From the NCBI GenBank assembly GCA_024401695.1, contig JAKSKN010000003.1, positions 1-64,000 on the forward strand: a DNA stretch of 64,000 nucleotides, given 5' to 3'. Positions 34,226 through 41,487 of the stretch are shown piece after piece. Made by a program: the position numbers and the translations under genes. Below the pieces are notes generated by a model. The model saw nothing but the letters and a program-made list of their open reading frames with translations, did not search any database and was not told the DNA's origin. Numbering within the stretch: the stretch's first letter is position 1; every line of letters starts with the position of its first letter. Source of the stretch: Bacteroidales bacterium. GTDB lineage: Bacteria > Bacteroidota > Bacteroidia > Bacteroidales > UBA932.

Positions 34226-35821
34226 ATGAAAAAGATTAATTTTATAGCATCAGCACTCGCGGCAGTAATTGTTGCAGGCTTCACATCCTCTTGTGTTAAA
34301 GACCTCGACGTTACTCCTATCGACCCGAATACCGTACTTCCTGAAGACGTCCTCAATTCAGACGAGGCCTTCGGCCAGTTCCTCGCAAAATGTTATCAGG
34401 GCCTCTGCTCATCAAGTTCATACGGTGAGAACGGCGGTCCGGACATCGACGGCGTGGACGGCGGTTATGGCCAGTATTTCCGTGCAGTCGTAAACCTTCA
34501 GGAGCTCACTACAGACGTAATGACCTGCTGCTGGAACGACGGTACCCTCTTCGATCTGCACAACCTCTGCTGGAACTCTTCCAATGAGTTCGTGTTCAGT
34601 ATGTATATGCGTATATTCTTCCAGATCAGCCAGTGCAACGAATTCATCCGCAGGTCAAACAACTCCACAATCAACGGTTATGACCACAAGGAGCAGTACA
34701 TTGCAGAGGCTCGCGCCCTCAGGCTCCTCAGCTACTATCACGCCATCGATATGTTCGGCAACGTTCCGTTCTCGACAGAAGAAGACAGCGTGGGCTCAAA
34801 TCCTCCTCAGCAGAAAATGCGCGGCGACCTCTTCGACTGGATGGTTGAAGAAGCCAAGGACCTCATCGACAACGCTTCTCTCCGCTCACCGGGTGCTGCC
34901 GAGTACGGCCGCGCCGACAAGGGCCTCGTGATGATGATTCTCGCCAAGCTTTACCTCAACGCAGAAGTCTGGAAAGGCCAGGCAATGTATAAGGAATGTG
35001 CAGAGGTCTGCGACGGTCTCATACCGTTCTATGCTCTCCACGAGAATTACAAGGACCTCTTCTGCGCCGACAACCATCTGTGCACAAGCAACTCTACCTT
35101 CTTTGGAGACGAGATTATCTTCGTCGCACCTCAGGACGGCAACCAGCTGCACTCTTACGGCTCAACCAACTTCCTTGTTTTCGCCAGCACGTTCTCCGTC
35201 ACCGGAAAGCCGGAAAAGACTATGGACGTTGCCCAGGTGGGTATTTCTTCAGGTTGGTCAGGCCTCAGCCTCACCGGCGCTTTCACAAGCAAGTTCGAGG
35301 AGAACGATGCTCGCGCAATGTTCTTCAAGGGCGGCTTCAGCCAGTACATCAGCGAGCTGCGTGATGCCGACGGCGCATCAGAAGGTTGGAAATCAATGAA
35401 ATTCTCCAACATCAACCACGACGGCAGCGCCGCTCAGGCTCAGGGTTTCGTGGACACCGACTTCCCTGTATTCCGCTTCGCCGACGTCCTCCTGATGTAT
35501 GCTGAATGCGCAGCCCGCAATGCGGCCAACGCTTCAGACGGACAGAGCTACTTTGACGAAGTCCGCGAACGTGCAGGCCTCGGCCATCTCGCCCTCACTC
35601 TTGAAAATGTCATCGATGAGCGCGGACGCGAACTCTATCTGGAAGGATTCCGCCGCCAGGACCTTATCCGCTTCGGTCTCTTTACAACCGACAAGTACCT
35701 TTGGGAATTCAAGGGCGGCGCCAAGGATGGAACCGCGGTTGACAGCAAATTCAACCTCTTCTCCATCCCTTCAGCCGACCTCAACTCAAATGGCAACCTC
35801 AAACAGAACCCAGGTTATTAG
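34226..35821 (+). CDS. SusD/RagB-type surface glycan-binding lipoprotein
   Basis: A 531-residue lipoprotein (lipobox TSSC near residue 23). The SusD fold is shown by the TPR-rich N-terminal half, including QYIAEARALRLLSYYHAIDMFGNVPF and ADKGLVMMILAKLYLNAEVW, and by the C-terminal FRFADVLLMYAECAAR, YFDEVRERAGL and DERGRELYLEGFRRQDLIRFG. It closes over the SusC barrel and binds the incoming oligosaccharide. It starts 17 nt after susC-like. Confidence 0.96.
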   Translation: MKKINFIASALAAVIVAGFTSSCVKDLDVTPIDPNTVLPEDVLNSDEAFGQFLAKCYQGLCSSSSYGENGGPDIDGVDGGYGQYFRAVVNLQELTTDVMTCCWNDGTLFDLHNLCWNSSNEFVFSMYMRIFFQISQCNEFIRRSNNSTINGYDHKEQYIAEARALRLLSYYHAIDMFGNVPFSTEEDSVGSNPPQQKMRGDLFDWMVEEAKDLIDNASLRSPGAAEYGRADKGLVMMILAKLYLNAEVWKGQAMYKECAEVCDGLIPFYALHENYKDLFCADNHLCTSNSTFFGDEIIFVAPQDGNQLHSYGSTNFLVFASTFSVTGKPEKTMDVAQVGISSGWSGLSLTGAFTSKFEENDARAMFFKGGFSQYISELRDADGASEGWKSMKFSNINHDGSAAQAQGFVDTDFPVFRFADVLLMYAECAARNAANASDGQSYFDEVRERAGLGHLALTLENVIDERGRELYLEGFRRQDLIRFGLFTTDKYLWEFKGGAKDGTAVDSKFNLFSIPSADLNSNGNLKQNPGY

Positions 35822-35830
35822 CAGAAGAAT

Positions 35831-38401
35831 ATGAAAAAGATATTTATAACATCTCTCTTAGCTCTTGCAGGGCTGTTCGCGACATCCTGTGTCCAGGAGC
35901 ATATCGATGTTATCTACGATCCTGCAAACGTGACGGTGCAGACCCTCGGCGAATTCGCCGGAGGTGCACTGTCAGAGGACGGATCGCCTATAACAGCACA
36001 GTATAACGCAGCGAACTTCAATGTCACCGTTCCCGTTTCCTATACCCTGTTCGTGAATGCGGAAGGCGCGGATTTCGAGAATGCAAAGAAGGTCGATGCT
36101 ACCATCGGTGACGGCAAGATTTCCATCGAACAGCCGAAGCTCAACAAGCTCCTCGGCAACCTCGGCGCCACGCCGAACGAGGAATTCGCCGTTGAATTCA
36201 GACTTGACGCCTTCATCATGAACGAGAAAGGCGCTGTCGAGAGCACCAGGAAGAGCTCCAATCTCGTAAGAGCCGTTTACACTCCTTACGAGACCGAGAA
36301 GGTCCTCGACGTCTGCGACGTTCCTGGCGACTACCAGGGCTGGGCGCCTTCAGATTACCCGAAGCTCTTCAACTATTCCGGCGACGGCACCATCTACCGC
36401 GGCGTCATCGACTTCCAGTGCAAGAACGAAAGCGGCAGTGCAGCCAACGGCTTCAAGATCACCTACGGCGGCAACTGGGATAACGACTCAGGCAACTGGG
36501 GAAGCGCAAGCCAGGGCGAAGCTGCCGAAGCTGCAAGCGTACAGCTCATCAACGGCGACGGATCACAGAACATCATCTGCTACGGCGAGAAGAGATACTA
36601 TCTGTTCTCATTCAACAAGGATCAGCTTGTCCTGACAAAGCTCATGTCATTCGACAAGGTCGGAGTAATCGGTCTCAACGGAGACTGGGACAACGATATC
36701 GAGATGACCTACAATATGTACAAGGGACGCTTCTGGGCTGATGTTGACGCAGCATCCGCAACAGAATTCAAGTTCCGTCTCGACGGTGCCTGGGACAACA
36801 ACTGGGGCGGCAGCCTCGACAATCTCGCAGGCGGTGGCGACAACATCGCCATCGAGGCCGGTCAGTACCGTATATACTTCTATATGAATGACGAAGTGCT
36901 CACTGCAACTGTCGACGCTACAATGTACGGACAGGAAGAGCCTACCATCGACGAGCCGGAGCCGGAGCCAGTCACATACGAGGGCTGGGGCATCATCGGC
37001 GACTTCAATGAGTGGGCAACCGACGTGGAAATGACCGAGAAGGACGGCGTCTGGACAGGTTACTTCAATGTCGCTGCAGACCAGGGCTGGAAACTCCGCA
37101 AGGATGCCGGCTGGGATGAGAATGTCGGCGGAACATTCACCGCGTTCGGCACCCCGTTCGAGGCCGTTGCCGGAGGTGACAACATCGTCATCGGACAGGA
37201 CGGCTTCTTCAAGGTTGTCTATGACACCAATGCGGGTACCATCACCGTTTCCGAAGGCAATGTATGGTCAATCATTGGCGACTTCAACGAATGGGCCGGC
37301 GATATTGATATGGAAGAAGTTGACGGAAAGTGGATTGCACGCGACATAGCTCTCTCCGGTGGATGGAAGCTCCGCTATAACCACGGCTGGGATGAAAACC
37401 GCGGCGGTACCTTCGAGGCTCTCGGAACACCGTTTGCCGTAACGAACGGCGGTGACAACATCAACTGCGGCGAAGGCAAGTTCGTCATCACCTACGACCC
37501 TGCGGCAGAGACTCTCCTTGTAGAGAATTCAATGCCGTCAGATACCTGGAGTCTCATCGGCGTGAACGGCGACTGGGAGAACGACATCTGGATGACCGAG
37601 ATACGTCCGGGAGTCTGGGCGAGCCCGAAGACTGCCATCAACGGCGAATTCAAGATCCGTTTCAACCACGACTGGGCGGTTAACCGCGGAGGCGAAGACC
37701 TCACAGTCGGAACCGTGAGCGAAGCTGTTCCGGATGGTCGGAACATCAACGTTGCGGACGGCAGCTACATCGTCATCTATGACGCCAATGAAGAGATCAT
37801 TTATCTTCAGGGCTGGTCACTCATCGGAACGATCGACGGCACCAGCTGGGATGCCGACATCCCTATGATCCCTACCCAGACAAGCGAGGGATCTTCCGAT
37901 ATCGTGTGGATGAGCTACGTTTTCAAGACTGACGCCGCCTGCGAATTCAAGGCCAGGTTCGACGCCAACTGGGACGTGAACCGCGGAGGAACCTTCACGG
38001 ATTTCTGCGAGCCGTTCGACGTAACGAACAATGGTGACAATATCGCCCTCCCTGATGCCGGCTACTACTTTGCAATCTACTACCCGGCCCTTGAAAAGAT
38101 GGGTGTGGGCCGTGCAGACTGGGGCGTAATCGGCGGTTTCAACGATTGGAACGGTGATGTCGTGATGCTTGAAAGCGAGTCCAAGGGCATTTATACTGCA
38201 TTCGTCAGCTTTGCCGAGGATACCGAATTCAAGATCCGTCAGAACCGTGCCTGGAATAATGACCGCGGAGGCACCCTGGGCGCTCTCGGCACAGCATTCA
38301 CTGCCGAAGCCGGAGGTGCCAACATCCAGTGCGCTGCAGGTAATTACCTGATCACCTATGATTCCAATGCCGAGACCATTACGGTCACAGCCGACGAATA
38401 A
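35831..38401 (+). CDS. SusE/SusF-like surface protein with about seven starch-binding-type repeats
   Basis: An 856-residue lipoprotein (lipobox ATSC). After an N-terminal SusE-type Ig-like domain (about residues 25-155), one diverged and six clear repeats follow. Each clear repeat has the form W-x-I-I-G-D-F-N-E-W near its start, a K-x-R aromatic strand, W-D-x-N-x-G-G-T and a final G-G-D-N-I; starts lie near residues 275, 383, 476, 570, 660 and 755. SusE has two such starch-binding domains and SusF three, so this protein has roughly twice as many. It should act as a long multivalent surface tether for starch. It lies 9 nt after the susD-like gene and is followed by a terminator. Confidence 0.85.
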   Translation: MKKIFITSLLALAGLFATSCVQEHIDVIYDPANVTVQTLGEFAGGALSEDGSPITAQYNAANFNVTVPVSYTLFVNAEGADFENAKKVDATIGDGKISIEQPKLNKLLGNLGATPNEEFAVEFRLDAFIMNEKGAVESTRKSSNLVRAVYTPYETEKVLDVCDVPGDYQGWAPSDYPKLFNYSGDGTIYRGVIDFQCKNESGSAANGFKITYGGNWDNDSGNWGSASQGEAAEAASVQLINGDGSQNIICYGEKRYYLFSFNKDQLVLTKLMSFDKVGVIGLNGDWDNDIEMTYNMYKGRFWADVDAASATEFKFRLDGAWDNNWGGSLDNLAGGGDNIAIEAGQYRIYFYMNDEVLTATVDATMYGQEEPTIDEPEPEPVTYEGWGIIGDFNEWATDVEMTEKDGVWTGYFNVAADQGWKLRKDAGWDENVGGTFTAFGTPFEAVAGGDNIVIGQDGFFKVVYDTNAGTITVSEGNVWSIIGDFNEWAGDIDMEEVDGKWIARDIALSGGWKLRYNHGWDENRGGTFEALGTPFAVTNGGDNINCGEGKFVITYDPAAETLLVENSMPSDTWSLIGVNGDWENDIWMTEIRPGVWASPKTAINGEFKIRFNHDWAVNRGGEDLTVGTVSEAVPDGRNINVADGSYIVIYDANEEIIYLQGWSLIGTIDGTSWDADIPMIPTQTSEGSSDIVWMSYVFKTDAACEFKARFDANWDVNRGGTFTDFCEPFDVTNNGDNIALPDAGYYFAIYYPALEKMGVGRADWGVIGGFNDWNGDVVMLESESKGIYTAFVSFAEDTEFKIRQNRAWNNDRGGTLGALGTAFTAEAGGANIQCAAGNYLITYDSNAETITVTADE

Positions 38402-38414
38402 TTCACGATAAAGT

Positions 38415-38452
38415 AAGCGCCGGTGTGGATCTGCCCTGCCGGCGCTTCTTTT
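38415..38452 (+). terminator. terminator after the SusE/F-like gene
   Basis: AAGCGCCGG (38415-38423) and CCGGCGCTT (38439-38447) form a perfect 9-bp stem followed by CTTTTT. It separates the binding/transport genes from the enzymes, so it probably lowers expression of the enzymes relative to SusCDE unless a second promoter lies in the remaining 17 nt (only TATCTTTA, one mismatch to the box, is seen). Confidence 0.8.
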
Positions 38453-38469
38453 TCATTATCTTTATGACC

Positions 38470-40416
38470 ATGAAAAGATTCCCTCTGATCTTCCTCACCC
38501 TGGCCGTCCTGCTGGCCGGATGTAAAACCAATGAACCCGACAGACCGGATCCGGTGAAGCCGGACCCCGTTGACCCCGTCAAGCCGTCGCGTACAGGTGA
38601 ATCAGGCATCAGCTACCAGCTCCTGGTTTATTCGTTCTGCGACTCGGACGGTGACGGAACCGGCGACTTCAAGGGAATCGAAAGCAAACTTGATTATCTC
38701 AAGGAGATGGGGGTGCAGGCCGTATGGCTCTCGCCTGTCCATCCTGCAACATCCTACCACGGTTATGACGTGGAGGACTACAGCGCAGTCAACCCCGCCT
38801 ACGGCACGGAGGCGGATTTCGAGGCAATGCTCAAGGCAGCGCATTCGAAAGGCATCAAGGTTTATCTTGATTTCGTGCTCAACCACTCATCAAAAGAACA
38901 CCCGTGGTTCATCCAGGGTAAAGCCGACCCGGACAGCAGGTACCGCGGTTACTACCATTTCTCCACCACAGCAAAATCCGGGTATTCCCAGACCGTTTCG
39001 GGAACGGACCCGGGGAAGATCAACGTCAAGTTCACCCTCAAGTGCAACTCTTCCGGCACTCCGCAGACACTGAAGGCCGAAAGGGTGGAGAGCGCCGCCA
39101 ACGACGGGACACCAGGCTCCGGGAAATACCTCTGGTATGGTTCCGTGACCGAAAGCACTATGCCGGAATTCTATTCTGCCGGCAATGACACATACACCCT
39201 TGCTGTCGAGGGTTTCGAAACATCCTGGGGCGTGCTCGTACGCACCAGCAAGACAGAATGGGGCACCAGAAAGTTCGGTGCCGCCTCCACGAACGCCCAG
39301 ACTCTGGTCTGGGGCGTTCCGCTCAATCTGAAATCGAATTCCGACTACGACATCCTGATGCCCTGGATGGGCAGTATCTGGTATCAGTCCGTATTCGGCT
39401 CATATATGCCCGACCTCAACTACGGCCCGGCTGCAAGCTGCGAGGACTCCGAGGCCTTCAAGGATGTCTGCGCCGCTGCCGACAAATGGATAATGATGGG
39501 CGTCGACGGATTCCGTCTTGACGCTGTCAAGCATATCTATGACAACGAGAATTCCGACGAGAACCCGACCTTCCTGAAGAAATTCTACGACCACTGCAAT
39601 GCCACATACAAGGCCGCAGGCCACTCCGGCAACATATATATGGTCGGCGAACAGTGGAACGAGCCTAACTACGTCACGCCTTATTACAAGGGCCTCAACG
39701 CGTTCTTCGAATTCGCCTTCTGCTGGCGTCTGACCGAAGCAATAAACGGATCGAAGGGGGCCGGCTTCGCCGCCACCATTGATGGTTACCACAAAAAGTA
39801 TACTGCAACGCGCTCCGATGCCATAGCCGCGACAAAGCTCTCCAACCACGACGAGGACCGCATTGCCTCCACGCTGGGCCGGAACACCGGCAAATTGAAG
39901 CTCGCGGCGGCAGTGCTCCTGACATCTGGAGGCGAACCATACATCTATCAGGGCGAGGAACTGGGTTACTGGGGGACAAAAGCCAACGGCGACGTGTATG
40001 TGCGTACACCGATAATGTGGACAAAAGATGCTGGCAGCGCAGCTTCAGCAGCGCTTGACGGCAATGTGGACAAGAATATGCTGACGCCGGACATCTCTGT
40101 CGAAGCCCAGGCGGCCGACCAGAATTCAATGCTTGCCCTGTATCGCAGCTTCGGCCTGCTGCGGGACTGCTACCCGGCTCTCGCCAAAGGAAGCTTTGAG
40201 GAAAAGACCGGACTCAGCAACAGTGCCATCGGCGCCTGGTATCGCGAATACAACGGACAGAAGATACTCGTGGTTCACAATTTTTCCGCTGCAACTGTCT
40301 CTTTCAGCCCGTCCGGAGACAAGCTTTCAGCCATGATAGGCTCAAACGGAAGCGCGACGGTAAAGAACGGTAACTTGACCCTCGGAGGGTACGCCTCCGC
40401 GCTTTTCCTACAATAG
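38470..40416 (+). CDS. SusG-like GH13 alpha-amylase lipoprotein
   Basis: A 648-residue surface amylase. Lipobox LLAGC is followed by a Pro/Asp-rich linker of repeated PDPV units. GH13 regions are complete: DFVLNHSS (I), DGFRLDAVKH (II, nucleophile), VGEQWNEPNY (III, acid/base) and LSNHDEDR (IV). An insertion at about residues 177-285 in domain B sits where SusG carries its CBM58, but contains GVLVRTSKTEWGTRKFG and no obvious CBM58 motif. A C-terminal beta domain follows. It should cut starch at the cell surface for uptake by SusC/D. Start: ATG at 38470 gives the shortest standard lipoprotein signal; ATG at 38464 is also possible. Confidence 0.93.
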   Translation: MKRFPLIFLTLAVLLAGCKTNEPDRPDPVKPDPVDPVKPSRTGESGISYQLLVYSFCDSDGDGTGDFKGIESKLDYLKEMGVQAVWLSPVHPATSYHGYDVEDYSAVNPAYGTEADFEAMLKAAHSKGIKVYLDFVLNHSSKEHPWFIQGKADPDSRYRGYYHFSTTAKSGYSQTVSGTDPGKINVKFTLKCNSSGTPQTLKAERVESAANDGTPGSGKYLWYGSVTESTMPEFYSAGNDTYTLAVEGFETSWGVLVRTSKTEWGTRKFGAASTNAQTLVWGVPLNLKSNSDYDILMPWMGSIWYQSVFGSYMPDLNYGPAASCEDSEAFKDVCAAADKWIMMGVDGFRLDAVKHIYDNENSDENPTFLKKFYDHCNATYKAAGHSGNIYMVGEQWNEPNYVTPYYKGLNAFFEFAFCWRLTEAINGSKGAGFAATIDGYHKKYTATRSDAIAATKLSNHDEDRIASTLGRNTGKLKLAAAVLLTSGGEPYIYQGEELGYWGTKANGDVYVRTPIMWTKDAGSAASAALDGNVDKNMLTPDISVEAQAADQNSMLALYRSFGLLRDCYPALAKGSFEEKTGLSNSAIGAWYREYNGQKILVVHNFSAATVSFSPSGDKLSAMIGSNGSATVKNGNLTLGGYASALFLQ

Positions 40417-40422
40417 TACAAT

Positions 40423-41487
40423 ATGAACAGATTCCTTTTATTTGCAGCTGTGCTGCTTTCGCTGTCCGCCTGCCAGACAAAGAAGGATACGGAGCCTAAG
40501 ACGGATCCGGAACCGCCTGTAAAGACCTTCTTCGCCAAAGGCGCGGATCTCGGCTGGGTGACCGAAATGGAAAGCAGGGGGTACAGGTTTTATTCGCCGC
40601 AGGGCGTTGAGATGGAATGCACGGAGCTGCTGCACGGAATCGGCTTCAACGCCGTCCGTCATCGCGTGTGGGTGGATCCCGCCGACGGCTGGTGCAACAA
40701 GGAGGATGTCCTGGTCAAGTGCAAGCGCGCGCAGGCGCTGGGAATGAAGATAATGATTGACTTCCATTACGGTGACAGCTGGTGCGACCCGGGCAAGCAG
40801 CCTGTTCCGGCTGCCTGGAAGGGGCATAACGCCGACCAGCTTGCCAAAGACGTTTCCGGCCATACGGAGGAGGTGCTCTCCCTTCTGAAAAGCAACGGCA
40901 TCGATGTCGCCTGGGTGCAGGTGGGCAACGAAGTGACCAACGGAATGTTGTGGGAGACCTGCCGCGTCAAGGGCTCTGAAGCGGGAAATTTCATCAAGGT
41001 ATTCAATGCTGGAGCTGCAGCGGCCAGAAAAGTTTATCCTGAGACCACCATCATCCTCCATATCGCCAACGGCTGGGAGCCGGACACCGTCCAATGGTAT
41101 TTCGACCTCGTGGGCGGCAAGGCGGATTACGATATGATGGGATTTTCACTCTACCCAGCCTATTGGGACAACTCCATCGGCGGATATCCGGACTGGAAAC
41201 CCAAGACACAGTGCTTTGTGGACAATCTCGGCGCTTTCCATACAAAGTATAAGAAGCCGATCATGCTCTGCGAGTTCGGAATGCCGGCAACACAGCCGGA
41301 ACAGTCAAAGGCCGCTCTCCAATTCCTTCTCGACAACACAAAAGACAAAGAATATTTTATGGGCATCTTCCTTTGGGAGCCTGAATCAGAGCCTTCACGC
41401 AATGGCTATGACCAGGGCGCATTCTCAAACGGAACCCCGACACTGGCACTCTCTCCTTTCAACGATTCAATAGCATCAAATGAATAG
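40423..41487 (+). CDS. GH53 endo-beta-1,4-galactanase lipoprotein
   Basis: A 354-residue lipoprotein (lipobox LSAC). GH53 hallmarks: FFAKGADLGWVTEMESRG, NAVRHRVWVDPADGWCNKEDVL, IMIDFHYGDSWCDPGKQ, the acid/base Glu in VQVGNEVTNGM near residue 169, and the nucleophile Glu in MLCEFGMP near residue 283. GH53 enzymes cut beta-1,4-galactan side chains of pectin. It lies between amylase genes, 6 nt after the SusG-like gene and overlapping the next gene by 8 nt, so it is part of the same transcript although its known substrate is not starch. Confidence 0.93.
   Translation: MNRFLLFAAVLLSLSACQTKKDTEPKTDPEPPVKTFFAKGADLGWVTEMESRGYRFYSPQGVEMECTELLHGIGFNAVRHRVWVDPADGWCNKEDVLVKCKRAQALGMKIMIDFHYGDSWCDPGKQPVPAAWKGHNADQLAKDVSGHTEEVLSLLKSNGIDVAWVQVGNEVTNGMLWETCRVKGSEAGNFIKVFNAGAAAARKVYPETTIILHIANGWEPDTVQWYFDLVGGKADYDMMGFSLYPAYWDNSIGGYPDWKPKTQCFVDNLGAFHTKYKKPIMLCEFGMPATQPEQSKAALQFLLDNTKDKEYFMGIFLWEPESEPSRNGYDQGAFSNGTPTLALSPFNDSIASNE

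Noticed and set aside
35831-38401. Tandem repeats suggesting a CRISPR or DNA repeat array
   Set aside because: The repetition is at protein level, with units of about 95 residues and diverged DNA; these are binding domains.
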